The notes under the pieces are model-generated. The model searched no databases. It had not been told where the DNA came from and saw nothing but the letters and a program-made list of their open reading frames with translations. Shown in pieces: positions 35,477 to 45,154 of a DNA stretch of 64,000 nucleotides. The DNA comes from JBLNDJ01 sp050261515 (GTDB taxonomy: Bacteria > Acidobacteriota > Terriglobia > Bryobacterales > Bryobacteraceae), in NCBI GenBank assembly GCA_050261515.1, contig JBLNDJ010000040.1, forward strand, positions 1-64,000. The letters run 5' to 3'. The position numbers and the translations under genes are program-made. Position 1 is the first letter of the stretch, and each line of letters opens with the position of its first letter.

Positions 35477-37135
35477 ATGCGGCTCCCGATCATCGCCCTG
35501 GCCGCGGCGCTGCTGTGTCCGGCGCAGCAGCGGCCTGCGGCGCCGTTCGAGCGCATCGACGCGCACGTGCACGTGGCGCCTCCGCCGGAGGCGTTTCTCC
35601 GGATGCTGGAACGGCTGAATGTGCGCGTGCTGAACGTCACGCTCGTGGACCCGCTCGCACCGGGCTTCGACAAGACCGAGCCGCAAACGACCATGGCGCG
35701 CACGATCGCGGAAGCCAGCCGCGGCCGCATCGGATGGGTCTCTACCTTTGATCCCTCGGGATGGCAAGAGGCGGACTTCGGCGGGCGCGTGTCTTCGGAA
35801 CTGCGAAAGACGTTCGCGCAGGGCGCGGTGGCCGTGAAAATGTACAAGTCGGTCGGGATGTATCTGCGGTCGGCTGATGGCCGTTACGTGCTGCCGGACG
35901 ATCCGGCCTTCGCGCCGGTTCTCGAGACGATCGCGGCCGCCGGCAAGCCCCTGCTTGCGCACCTGGCCGAGCCGCGCGCCTCGTGGCAGCCTCCCGATCC
36001 CGCGAGTCCGCACTACGGCTACTACCAGGCCAACCCGGATTGGTACATGTACCGCCATCCGGAGCGCCCGTCGTGGGAAACCATCATCGCGGCGCGCGAC
36101 CGCATGCTGGCGCGCCATCCGAAGCTGCGCGTCGTCGGCTGCCACCTGGGCAGCATGGAGCATGATGTCGATGAGATCGCGCGGCGCCTGGACAAGTACC
36201 CCAACTTCGCCGTCGATACCGCCGCGCGCGTTCCGGACCTCATGCGCCAGCCGCGCGAGAAGGTGCGGGCTTTCTGCCTGCGCTACCAGGACCGTATCCT
36301 GTGGGGCACCGACCTCATGGAACTGCGCTGGGACCAGCCCGCGCGGGCGATCGGGAACTGGGAGGCAGCCTATGAGCGCGAGTGGCGGTACTTCGCCCGG
36401 GACCTGGCGCTGCCCGAGGCGGTCCTGCGCAAGATTTTTCGCGAGAACGCGCTGCGCTGGATTCCGGGCTCGGGGGGCGCCGAGGAGCGCCTGCCGTCGG
36501 TGGACGAGATCGCGTCGAATTACCTCGAGGCGCTCGGCGGAGAAGCGGCCGTGAAAAAGATCGCCACGCGCGCGGCCGAGGGATCGCTCGAGATCGTGAC
36601 CTACGGCGACTACGGCCGCTACCGCGAGGTTGCCAAGGCCCCTAACCGCATGCGGCGCACGTTCGCCATAGCGAACTACGGCGTCGTCGAGCGCTGCTAC
36701 GACGGCGCGCGGGGATGGGAGGAGACTCCCGAGTACGGCACAGCGCCGCTCGAGGGCGTTCGCCTGGAGGAACTGCGGCGGCAGGCGTCGCTGTTCCCCG
36801 CGCTCGATCTGCGCAGCGCGTATGCGGAGCTGTCCGTCGTGGGGCGCGTGCCGTGGGAGGACGGGACTGCGTTCGAGGTCAGCGCGACCACTCCCGGCGG
36901 CGCGCGCGACACGCTATGGTTCAACGCCGCGACGGGCCTGCTGGCCGGAGTCGAATCGACCGAGACGTTCCGCGGCGGTGTCTCCCAGCGGAGCAGAATG
37001 CTGTACGAAGACTACAGGAGCGTAGACGGGGTTCAGGTTCCTCACGTGATCCGCTACGAGAGCCCGCGTATGGTCTGGATGGTGAGGCGCGGCGTAGCGC
37101 ATAACGTGCCCGTCGCGGAGGCGGTGTTTCAGTGA
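35477..37135 (+). CDS. Amidohydrolase with added C-terminal domain
   Basis: A 552-residue secreted protein with a short signal peptide. Residues about 25-330 form an amidohydrolase_2-type barrel with the DAHVHVAP metal motif, GCHLGSMEHDVDEI and the terminal WGTDLMELRWDQP. Residues about 340-552 are a separate beta-rich domain (VERCYDGARGWEE, ATTPGGARDTLWF) resembling outer-membrane lipoprotein-sorting proteins of the LolA/DUF type. Such a fusion is seen with acidobacterial esterase-like proteins. The substrate may be an aromatic or lactone. Confidence 0.75.
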   Translation: MRLPIIALAAALLCPAQQRPAAPFERIDAHVHVAPPPEAFLRMLERLNVRVLNVTLVDPLAPGFDKTEPQTTMARTIAEASRGRIGWVSTFDPSGWQEADFGGRVSSELRKTFAQGAVAVKMYKSVGMYLRSADGRYVLPDDPAFAPVLETIAAAGKPLLAHLAEPRASWQPPDPASPHYGYYQANPDWYMYRHPERPSWETIIAARDRMLARHPKLRVVGCHLGSMEHDVDEIARRLDKYPNFAVDTAARVPDLMRQPREKVRAFCLRYQDRILWGTDLMELRWDQPARAIGNWEAAYEREWRYFARDLALPEAVLRKIFRENALRWIPGSGGAEERLPSVDEIASNYLEALGGEAAVKKIATRAAEGSLEIVTYGDYGRYREVAKAPNRMRRTFAIANYGVVERCYDGARGWEETPEYGTAPLEGVRLEELRRQASLFPALDLRSAYAELSVVGRVPWEDGTAFEVSATTPGGARDTLWFNAATGLLAGVESTETFRGGVSQRSRMLYEDYRSVDGVQVPHVIRYESPRMVWMVRRGVAHNVPVAEAVFQ

Positions 37136-38916
37136 GACGGTTCATTCGCTGGTTCCTGGCGCCACTGCTCGCTCTTGTGCTTCTGGCGGCGGGCTTCTGG
37201 GTCGCGTTCCCTCAGGCTGCGCGCACGGTTTTGGGCCGGTGCGTGCTCCAGTACATATCGCTGCGCTCCGGGGGCGGATGGCTTCGCGGCGGGTTCACGG
37301 TGCGCGAGAATGTCATGGTCCCGATGCGCGACGGCGTGCGCCTCGCGACGGACTTGTATCTGCCGCAGGGGGCGGGCCGGCATCCGGCGATTCTCGTGCG
37401 GACGCCATATTCGAAGGCCGAGGGCCGCATGGTGGCGGAGTTTCTCGCGCCGCACGGCTATGCCGTCCTGGTGCAGGACACGCGCGGCAAGCACAAATCG
37501 GAGGGCGCCTTCTATCCGTTTCGCGACGAGGGGCCGGACGGCGCGGACTTCTCGGCGTGGGTCAAGCGGCAGCCGTGGTGCAACGGGAAGATCGGCGGCT
37601 TCGGCTTCTCGTATCTCGGCATCACGCAGTGGGCCATGGCGGTGGGCAACCCCGATGTTTCCTCCATCGCTCCGACGTTCACCACCCAGAACCCGTATTA
37701 CTCCATCTATCGCGCCGGGGCGTTCTCGGAACTGACGTTTCTGCACTGGTCGCTCAGCAGCTACGGTCGCTTCGGGAACTGGATTGCGCCCAAGGACGTC
37801 GAGCGGGGCTACCGCCACTTCCCGCTGGCCGAGGCCGACGATGCAGCCGCGCGCGACATCGACTTCTACAACGATTGGGTCCGTCACCCCGAGCCGGATG
37901 CCTACTGGCGCGGCGTGAGCTACGATCACCGCATCGGCGAGATCCGCGCCCCGGCGTTCCTGGTCGCGGGTTGGTTCGACCTCTTCCGCGACGCGCAGTT
38001 CCGCGACTTCCAGTTGATCCGGAACGGCGCGGCCGAACCTGCCAGAAGCCGGACCAGGATGCTCGTCGGCCCCTGGAGCCACGGCTTTTTCAACGACAAC
38101 CTCAAGAATTACGGCATCCAGCCGCGCTGGCTGGAGGCGATTCCGTTCGAGTACCTGCGTGAGACCAAGGCGTGGCTCGATTACACCCTGAAGGGCGCGT
38201 CGAACGGCTGGGAGAGGCGCGCGGCTGTGCGCGCGTTCGTACTGGGAGACAACGAGTGGCGCGACGAGGAAGACTGGCCGCCGCGCGGGACGCATGACCG
38301 GCAGTTCTACCTGCGCGCGGGCGGCGGTCTGGATGCAAGCGCGCCGGGCGCGGAAGCCGGCGACCGTTTTGTCTTCGATCCGCGCAACCCCGTTCCAACC
38401 CGCGGAGGGAGCCATGGCGACCGGTGGCTCGCGGGTCCGGCAGACCAGCGCGAAATCGAGAAGCGCAAGGACGTGCTCGTGTACTCGACCGCGCCGCTTG
38501 CCGAGCCGCTTCTGGTGATGGGTCCGGTGAAGATGCGTCTGTTCGCCTCGTCGTCCGCGCCGGATACGGATTTCACGGCGAAGCTGGTCGATGTATTCGA
38601 GGACGGCCGCGCCCTGATTCTCACCGAGGGCATCGTGCGGGCGCGCTATCGCAACGGTCTGGACCGTCCGGAGCCGATGCGGCCGGGTGCCGTATATCCG
38701 TTCGACATCGACATGGGCCATACCGCCGTGCGCTTCGGCGCCGGCCACCGCATACGGCTCGAGGTCAGCTCGTCGAACGCGCCGCGCTTTGACGTGAACC
38801 CGAACACAGGCCGCCCCATCGCAAACGAGCGCAACCCCGTGACGGCTGAGCAAACCGTGCTGCACCGCGAGGGCGCGGCGTCATGCCTCATCCTTCCGGT
38901 CGCCGGCCGTCAGTAG
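37132..38916 (+). CDS. CocE/NonD family (X-Pro dipeptidyl-peptidase-like) hydrolase
   Basis: A 594-residue protein with an N-terminal membrane anchor (residues 6-27) and an alpha/beta-hydrolase domain whose nucleophile is S160 in GFGFSYLG. The C-terminal region (VLVYSTAPLAEPLLVMGPV onwards) is the galactose-binding-like jelly roll of the CocE family. It would act on acyl or peptide bonds in the periplasm. GTG start overlaps the preceding stop (GTGA), so it is coupled to the amidohydrolase. Confidence 0.85.
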   Translation: MRRFIRWFLAPLLALVLLAAGFWVAFPQAARTVLGRCVLQYISLRSGGGWLRGGFTVRENVMVPMRDGVRLATDLYLPQGAGRHPAILVRTPYSKAEGRMVAEFLAPHGYAVLVQDTRGKHKSEGAFYPFRDEGPDGADFSAWVKRQPWCNGKIGGFGFSYLGITQWAMAVGNPDVSSIAPTFTTQNPYYSIYRAGAFSELTFLHWSLSSYGRFGNWIAPKDVERGYRHFPLAEADDAAARDIDFYNDWVRHPEPDAYWRGVSYDHRIGEIRAPAFLVAGWFDLFRDAQFRDFQLIRNGAAEPARSRTRMLVGPWSHGFFNDNLKNYGIQPRWLEAIPFEYLRETKAWLDYTLKGASNGWERRAAVRAFVLGDNEWRDEEDWPPRGTHDRQFYLRAGGGLDASAPGAEAGDRFVFDPRNPVPTRGGSHGDRWLAGPADQREIEKRKDVLVYSTAPLAEPLLVMGPVKMRLFASSSAPDTDFTAKLVDVFEDGRALILTEGIVRARYRNGLDRPEPMRPGAVYPFDIDMGHTAVRFGAGHRIRLEVSSSNAPRFDVNPNTGRPIANERNPVTAEQTVLHREGAASCLILPVAGRQ

Positions 38917-40511
38917 AAAAGCCAGTTCAGCGCAACGCCCACGACGACGATCGCGCCGGCCAGAAGCCAGGCCTGGCGCAGGCGGACGCGGCCGGCGCCG
39001 TGGGTGCTCGAATCGTAGACCAGGCCTTCCAGTTCGGCGGCCGGCTTGCGCGTGGTGAATGCGCTGACTGCCGCGGTGATCACGAAGCAGGTGGTCCAGG
39101 CGCAGATGGCGCCGTAAAAATTCGCGGTCATGTCGCTGCCGTAGTGCAGCCAGTGGAAGCGGTAAGCGAGGTAGTGCGCTACCGAGGCCAGCGTGCCGCA
39201 TACCAGGCCCACCAGGCCGCCGCGCGGCGTGGCCCACTTCGTGAACATGCCGAGGACGAAGGTCGCAAACAGCGGCGCGTTGAAGAAGGAGAACAGCAAC
39301 TGCACGTAATCCATGAGACTGTTGAAGCTCAGGACGATATAGGCAGTGCAGACGCTTAGGGCAATCGCCGCCACCGTTGCGATGCGGCCGACGGCGAGGT
39401 AGTGCCGGTCCGAGCGGTTTCGCACCAGATACGACTGGTAGATGTCGTACGTCCAGACGGTGTTGAACGCGGTCACGTTCCCCGCCATGCCCGACATGAA
39501 GCTCGCGAGCATGGCGGTGACGCCGAGCCCGAGCAGCCCGTGCGAGTAGTAGCGGGACATGAGCGCGGGCAGGGCGAGGTCGTAGCGCGAGGCGAGATCG
39601 GCGGGAAAGAGCGCCACGGCGACAACGCCCGGCAGCACGACCAGCACGGGGAAGAACAGCTTCGCCACGGCGCCGACCAGCGGCGTTTCCGATGCCGCCG
39701 TAATGTCCTTGGCGGCCAGGCCGCGCTGGATCAGCAGAAAGTCCGTGCACCAGTAGCCGCAGCTCAGCACGAAGGCGAGGCCGAGCACGGTGCCGGCGCC
39801 GTCCATGGTGGCAGTCGAGGGATCCAAGGCGGCCATGCCCTTCCAGGCGTGCCGCATTTCGGGCGCGAGGCGTGCCGCGAGGCCCTGCCAGCCGTTCACT
39901 TCCCTCAGCGAGTAGTATGCGAGCGGGCTCAGGCCGATGACGATAAGGGCGAACTGAAGCACTTCGTTGTAGATCGTGGCCGTGAGGCCGCCGAACGCGA
40001 CGTAGACCAGCACCACCACCGCCCCCACCAGCACGCTCTGCGTGAAGCTCCACCCGAGCAGGCTGCGCAGGATGATGCCCATCGCGTAGAGGCTGATGCC
40101 CGAGACCAGCACCATCATGGTGGCGAACGACACCGCGTTGAACGCGCGCGTGGATTCGTCGAAGCGCAGCTTGAGGAACTCCGGCACGCTGCGCACTTTG
40201 CTGCGGTAGTAGATGGGCATCATGAACAGCGCGAGAAACAGCATTGCGGGAATCGCGCCCACCCAGTAGAAGTGCACCGCCCGCGCGCCGTACTTGGCGG
40301 AAGTCGAAACGACGCCCATGATTTCGAGCGCGCCGCAATTGGCCGCGACGAAGGCGATGCCCGTCACCAGCACCGGAAGCGAGCGCCCGGCGAGGAAGAA
40401 TTCCGAGGTCGAGACCATCTTCTTGCGGAGCGTGTAGCCGACCAGCAGGATGACTGCGAAGTACCCGAGGATGACCGCGTAATCGAGCGCGTTGAGGGCG
40501 ATAGGTTGCAC
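38910..40511 (-). CDS. Sodium:solute symporter family transporter
   Basis: A 533-residue SSS-family permease with thirteen or so membrane helices; the N terminus DYAVILGYFAVILLVGYTLRKKM is typical. It probably imports a sugar or related breakdown product using the sodium gradient. GTG start; divergent from the GH2 gene with only 23 bases between them, which contain a TATATGGTA stretch that may be part of a shared promoter. Its 3' end overlaps the CocE-like gene by seven bases. Confidence 0.88.
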   Translation of the reverse strand: MQPIALNALDYAVILGYFAVILLVGYTLRKKMVSTSEFFLAGRSLPVLVTGIAFVAANCGALEIMGVVSTSAKYGARAVHFYWVGAIPAMLFLALFMMPIYYRSKVRSVPEFLKLRFDESTRAFNAVSFATMMVLVSGISLYAMGIILRSLLGWSFTQSVLVGAVVVLVYVAFGGLTATIYNEVLQFALIVIGLSPLAYYSLREVNGWQGLAARLAPEMRHAWKGMAALDPSTATMDGAGTVLGLAFVLSCGYWCTDFLLIQRGLAAKDITAASETPLVGAVAKLFFPVLVVLPGVVAVALFPADLASRYDLALPALMSRYYSHGLLGLGVTAMLASFMSGMAGNVTAFNTVWTYDIYQSYLVRNRSDRHYLAVGRIATVAAIALSVCTAYIVLSFNSLMDYVQLLFSFFNAPLFATFVLGMFTKWATPRGGLVGLVCGTLASVAHYLAYRFHWLHYGSDMTANFYGAICAWTTCFVITAAVSAFTTRKPAAELEGLVYDSSTHGAGRVRLRQAWLLAGAIVVVGVALNWLFY

Positions 40512-40534
40512 CCGTATATGGTAGCGTCGTTAGG

Positions 40535-42328
40535 ATGCGACCAGCACTCCTTCTGATTCCGCTTGCGGCGTGCGTTCTCGCCTCTCAGGACGTCCCGCGG
40601 TCCGAGTACCCGCAGCCGCAGTTCCAGCGCGACGAATGGCTGACACTCAACGGCCGCTGGGAGTTTGAATTCGACGATGCCAACGTTGGTCTCAAGGAAG
40701 ACTGGCCGGCCGGCGCGAAGAAGTTCTCGCGCGCGATCACGGTGCCGTTTGCCTTCGAGAGCGCGAAAAGCGGCATCGGCGATCCGTCGTTTCATCCTTA
40801 TATCTGGTATCGCCGCGCGTTTACGGTTCCGGCGGCGTGGCGCGGCAAGCGCGTGCTGCTGAACTTCGGCGCGGTCGATTACCTGGCGCGCGTGTGGGTG
40901 AACGGACGCGCCGCCGGCGAGCACCGCGGCGGCAACGTGCCGTTCCGCTTCGACATCACGCCGCTGCTGAAGGCGGGTGCGAACACGATCGTCGTGCGCG
41001 CCGAGGACCAGCCTCGAGACCTGTACATGCCGCGCGGCAAGCAATTCTGGAAGCCGAAATCGGCCAGCATTTTTTATACGCGCACGAGCGGCATCTGGCA
41101 GCCGGTGTGGATCGAGGCCGCGGGCGAGAGCTACCTGGAGCGGGTGCGCATCACGCCTTCGAACGATGGGCTTGTGCGCTTCGAAGCAAAGATCGATTCT
41201 CCCGCGCCCGATCTCGAGTTCCACGCTACGGTCGCGCGCGGCTCTGGCACGGTAGCCTCGGCGATGTCGCGCGGAGTCGAGGACCGCTTCGAGACGGCGG
41301 CGCTGGTGAGCGATCCCGCTCTGTGGTCGCCCGCCGATCCGGCGCTCTACGACGTGACGTTCGAGTTGCGCCGCGCGGGCGCCGTCATCGACCGCGTGCA
41401 TTCCTACTTCGGGTTCCGCACAGTCGCCGTCGAGCGCGGGCGTGTGGCGATCAACGGCCGTCCGGTGTATCTGAAGTTCGTTCTCGACCAGGGCTATTGG
41501 CCCGAGAGCACGCTGACGCCCCCGTCGGAAGACGCCATCCAGTACGACATACGAATGACCAAGGAGATGGGCTTCAACGGCGTCCGCAAGCACCAGAAGG
41601 TGGAGGACCCGCGCTATCTTTACTGGGCCGACAAGCTCGGCCTGCTCGTTTCGGGCGAGATCGCGAACGCATACCGCTACGACGAGACGTACGTCTCGCG
41701 CATCACCGGCGAGTGGATCGAGGCCGTCGAGCGCGACTACAACCACCCGTCGGTCATTATGTGGGTGCCCATCAACGAGAGTTGGGGCGTGCCGGATTTG
41801 AAGGACCCGCGCCAGCAGTTCCACCTGAAGTCGCTCTACGCGCTGACTCATTCGCTCGACGCGACGCGCCCGGTGATCGACAACGACGGCTGGGAGCACA
41901 CCGAGGCTACGGACCTGCTCGGGCTGCACGACTACGCGAAGACGGGCGACATCCTCTACGAGAAATACAGGAACGCGGGCGAGCCCGGGGCGGCGATCCC
42001 GGACAACGGCCGCGCGGCGTTCGCGCCCGGCGTGGAGTACAACGGCGCGCCGCTGTTCCTGAGCGAGTTCGGCGGCATCGCGTTCATTCCCGAAGGCGCG
42101 AACGTGCCGAAAGATTCATGGGGCTACGCGGGAGTCGAGAAGACGCGGGAGGCCGCGCTCGCGCGGCTGCGCAGCCTGTACGAAGGCATTGCGAGGACGC
42201 CTTTCATCGGCATCTGCTACACGCAGCTCACCGACGTCGAGCAGGAGGTGAACGGCCTCATGACCTACGACCGCAAGCTCAAGTTCGACGCGAAGGCGCT
42301 GCGCGAGATCAACGCGCTGCTGGAGTAA
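40535..42328 (+). CDS. Glycoside hydrolase family 2 enzyme
   Basis: A 597-residue GH2 enzyme with the N-terminal sugar-binding jelly roll (about 25-180), an immunoglobulin-like domain (about 185-290) and a TIM barrel. The acid/base is E415 in WVPINESWG and the likely nucleophile E511 in LFLSEFGG. A short signal peptide precedes residue 18. Candidate activities are beta-galactosidase, beta-glucuronidase or beta-mannosidase; sequence alone does not decide. Confidence 0.87.
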   Translation: MRPALLLIPLAACVLASQDVPRSEYPQPQFQRDEWLTLNGRWEFEFDDANVGLKEDWPAGAKKFSRAITVPFAFESAKSGIGDPSFHPYIWYRRAFTVPAAWRGKRVLLNFGAVDYLARVWVNGRAAGEHRGGNVPFRFDITPLLKAGANTIVVRAEDQPRDLYMPRGKQFWKPKSASIFYTRTSGIWQPVWIEAAGESYLERVRITPSNDGLVRFEAKIDSPAPDLEFHATVARGSGTVASAMSRGVEDRFETAALVSDPALWSPADPALYDVTFELRRAGAVIDRVHSYFGFRTVAVERGRVAINGRPVYLKFVLDQGYWPESTLTPPSEDAIQYDIRMTKEMGFNGVRKHQKVEDPRYLYWADKLGLLVSGEIANAYRYDETYVSRITGEWIEAVERDYNHPSVIMWVPINESWGVPDLKDPRQQFHLKSLYALTHSLDATRPVIDNDGWEHTEATDLLGLHDYAKTGDILYEKYRNAGEPGAAIPDNGRAAFAPGVEYNGAPLFLSEFGGIAFIPEGANVPKDSWGYAGVEKTREAALARLRSLYEGIARTPFIGICYTQLTDVEQEVNGLMTYDRKLKFDAKALREINALLE

Positions 42329-42334
42329 AGAAGC

Positions 42335-43426
42335 TCAGAAACGGATGGGCTTGCCGGCCACTCCCTTGTATTCCTTGTAGTCGATGCCGAGCAGGTCGAG
42401 GATAGTCGGAGCGATGTCGCGCTGGAACGCGTCCGGCGTGTTCGCCGCTTCGCCCGCAGCCGGCACGCCCGGTCCGAAAAACGCGGCCCAAATGCGCTCG
42501 GCTCCTTTCACGTCGCTGCCGTGCGAGCCCCAGTCTTCGACCGTGCTGCCGCGCCCGTGGTCGGAGGCCACCGCGATCAGCGTGTTTCCGCGGTACTCCG
42601 GCGAGCCCTGGACGAACTCCCAAAGCTGCCGCAGGTAGCCGTCGAACGCAGCGGCCATTTCGAGATAGTTGGGATAGTTCTTCGCGTGCCCCCAGTCGTC
42701 GGTCTCGCCCACTGCGATATGCAGCACGCGCGGATGCGCGGTCTTCAGGTATTCGAGCGCCATCCCGAAGGTCACGTAGTCGTGCCGCATGCTTTCGTCG
42801 GGCATCAGCATCTCAAACTGCAAATCGTCGAGCTCGCGCAGGCGCGGCGTCGCGGCCCGCCCGCCGAGGCGCATGCGTCCCGCGTTGATGAGAATCGATC
42901 CCGGCCTGCTGGCGCCGATCATCGGGAACATGTTCCATGAGCCGAACAGCGCCACCTGCCCCGCCGGCAACTCCAGCTTCCTGCGCAGGAATTCGAGCAC
43001 CGTTTCGGTCGGGTTCTGCACTGGTTGATTGCCGCGGATGGCGCTGTCCTGCGCGCGCCCGGTCAGAATTTCCGCATATCCCGGGTACGAGATGCGATAC
43101 GCGTTGGTGACCTTCAGGTTGCTGTGCCTGTCCGGATTGCCGAGTACCACGCCTGTCGGCGCGAGCGTCTTCCAGAAGAATGGCATCAGCACAGCGCGCC
43201 GGGCTTCGGGCGTCTCGCGCCAGAGCCGCTGCCGCGCCGCGGACCCGGCCTCCCCTCCCATGCCGGCGGCCTTTTCGTTCATGAGGACGGGATCGATGCC
43301 CTGAAACAGCTCCTGCCACCGCAAGCCGTCGGCGGTGACGAGAATGAGGTTTTTTGCTTGCGGGGGCGCGCCCCAACAGAGGGAAACGGCGGCGAGCAAG
43401 GCGGCGCACATCTTCGAGATCGGCAT
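42335..43426 (-). CDS. Alkaline-phosphatase-superfamily hydrolase
   Basis: A 363-residue secreted protein with signal peptide MPISKMCAALLAAVSLCWG. It has the superfamily metal motif TADGLRWQELF, the nucleophile region YRISYPGYAEILTG and SDHGRGSTVEDWGSHG with the later metal ligands. It could be a sulfatase, phosphodiesterase or phosphonatase; the missing C(X)PSR sulfatase motif argues against a formylglycine-type sulfatase. The ATG at 43426 is preferred over an upstream one that lacks the signal peptide. Confidence 0.78.
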   Translation of the reverse strand: MPISKMCAALLAAVSLCWGAPPQAKNLILVTADGLRWQELFQGIDPVLMNEKAAGMGGEAGSAARQRLWRETPEARRAVLMPFFWKTLAPTGVVLGNPDRHSNLKVTNAYRISYPGYAEILTGRAQDSAIRGNQPVQNPTETVLEFLRRKLELPAGQVALFGSWNMFPMIGASRPGSILINAGRMRLGGRAATPRLRELDDLQFEMLMPDESMRHDYVTFGMALEYLKTAHPRVLHIAVGETDDWGHAKNYPNYLEMAAAFDGYLRQLWEFVQGSPEYRGNTLIAVASDHGRGSTVEDWGSHGSDVKGAERIWAAFFGPGVPAAGEAANTPDAFQRDIAPTILDLLGIDYKEYKGVAGKPIRF

Positions 43427-43481
43427 GCACGCGATCATACCGCACGTCGTCTGCGACAATGGGGCGACGAGGGGCTGCACG

Positions 43482-45152
43482 ATGGCGAAACCCATCCTCC
43501 TTACCGTGGACGACGACCCGGAAGTGCTGCGCGCGGTAGAGCGCGACCTGCGCCGGAGATACGGCGGGCGCTACAGGGTGCTCTCGGCGGGCTCGGGGCG
43601 CGCCGCGATCGAATTGCTCCAGAAAGTCGCGCAGCGAGGCGAGACGGTGGCGCTCTTTCTGGTGGATCATCGCATGCCGCAGATGAGCGGCGTCGAGTTT
43701 CTGGCGCACGCGCGGCAACTCTATCCGGACGCCAGGCGCGTGCTGCTCACCGCCTATGCCGACACCGACGCGGCCATTCACGCCATCAATGACGTGAAGC
43801 TGCACCATTACCTGCTCAAGCCGTGGGACCCGCCCGAACAGGGCCTCTACCCGGTGCTCGACGATCTGCTCGCGGACTGGCAAAGCTGTGTCCATCCGGC
43901 GTACGAGGGAATCCGCATGCTGGGCACGCGCTGGTCGCCGCGCTGCTACGAGCTGCGCGAATTTCTCTCGCGCAACCAGGTGCCCTTTCAGTGGGTGGAT
44001 ATCGAGGCGGCGGACCGCGACCCGGAAATCCGCCGGCTCGTTGATTCGGTGCAGCCGCAGGACCTGCCGCTTCCGGTGGTTCTGTTTCCGGACGGCCCGC
44101 CGCTTGGCGATCCGCCGGCGGCGACGCTGGCCGCTCGAATCGGCCTGCACACGCGGCCCGATACGGATTTCTTCGACCTCGTGATCGTGGGCGGCGGGCC
44201 GGCGGGACTCGCGGCCGCCGTCTATGGGGCCTCCGAGGGGCTCAAAACCGTGATCGTGGAGCGTGAAGCGCCGGGCGGGCAGGCAGGCCGCAGCGCCAAA
44301 ATCGAAAACTATCTCGGCTTTCCGTCCGGGCTGAGCGGAGCCGATCTTTCGCGCCGCGCCGTGGCACAGGCGAAGCGCTTCGGCGCGGAGATCCTCGCGC
44401 CGCAGGAAGCCGTCGGGTTGCGCGCCGACGAGCACTACCGCTTCGTCGGCCTGGCCGATGGCTGCGAGCTCGCCTGCCACGTGCTGGTGATCGCGAGCGG
44501 CGTGCAATGGCGCAAGCTCGACGTTCCGGGCATGAACCGCTTGCAGGACGCCGGCGTCTACTACGTGGCGGGCCCCGCCGAGGCGCGCAGTTGCCGCGGC
44601 GAAGAGGTCTACATCGTCGGCGGCGCCAACTCCGCGGGCCAGGCGGCGCTCAACTTCTCCCAATACGCCAGCAAGGTGATCATGCTCGTGCGCGGCGAAT
44701 CGCTCGGAGCCACGATGTCGCGCTACCTCATCGACGAAATCGGAAAGACCCGGAACATCGAAATGCGTTACGGCGTCACCGTGACCGCGATCGATGGCGG
44801 CCGGCGCCTGGAGTCGATCACGGCTCACTGCGCCGCGACCGGCGGCACCGAGACGTTCCCGGCCACGAATCTGTTCCTGTTTATCGGCGCCGAGCCGCGC
44901 ACCGAGTGGCTCGATGGCGCGGTGGAGCGCGATGAGCACGGGTTCGTCATCACCGGGCCGGACCTGCTCCACGGCGGCAAGCGGCCCAAGGGCTGGACGC
45001 TCGACCGCGATCCGTGGCTGCTCGAGACCAGCATTCCCGGCGTCTACGCCGCGGGCGACGTGCGGCACGGTTCGGTAAAGCGCGTGGCCTCGGGCGTCGG
45101 CGAGGGATCGGTGGCGATTCAGTTCGTGCACCAGTATTTGAGCAAGGTCTGA
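43482..45152 (+). CDS. Fused response regulator / thioredoxin-like / thioredoxin reductase-like protein
   Basis: A 556-residue fusion. Residues 1-130 form a receiver domain with phosphoacceptor D62 (LFLVDHRMPQMSG). A middle thioredoxin-like glutaredoxin-type domain (about 140-225, LGTRWSPRCYELREFL) keeps a single Cys. The C-terminal two thirds is a thioredoxin-reductase-like flavoprotein with FAD loop VIVGGGPAGLAAAVYG and NAD loop VYIVGGANSAGQAA, ending SIPGVYAAGDVRH. The usual redox pair between the two loops is not CxxC (SCRGEE), so it may not reduce thioredoxin. The next gene, two bases on, is its likely sensor kinase. Confidence 0.85.
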   Translation: MAKPILLTVDDDPEVLRAVERDLRRRYGGRYRVLSAGSGRAAIELLQKVAQRGETVALFLVDHRMPQMSGVEFLAHARQLYPDARRVLLTAYADTDAAIHAINDVKLHHYLLKPWDPPEQGLYPVLDDLLADWQSCVHPAYEGIRMLGTRWSPRCYELREFLSRNQVPFQWVDIEAADRDPEIRRLVDSVQPQDLPLPVVLFPDGPPLGDPPAATLAARIGLHTRPDTDFFDLVIVGGGPAGLAAAVYGASEGLKTVIVEREAPGGQAGRSAKIENYLGFPSGLSGADLSRRAVAQAKRFGAEILAPQEAVGLRADEHYRFVGLADGCELACHVLVIASGVQWRKLDVPGMNRLQDAGVYYVAGPAEARSCRGEEVYIVGGANSAGQAALNFSQYASKVIMLVRGESLGATMSRYLIDEIGKTRNIEMRYGVTVTAIDGGRRLESITAHCAATGGTETFPATNLFLFIGAEPRTEWLDGAVERDEHGFVITGPDLLHGGKRPKGWTLDRDPWLLETSIPGVYAAGDVRHGSVKRVASGVGEGSVAIQFVHQYLSKV

Positions 45153-45154
45153 TC

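Noticed and set aside
42813..45131. A 772-codon antisense open frame
   Set aside because: It covers the phosphatase and receiver-reductase genes, both of which have clear motifs in other frames.
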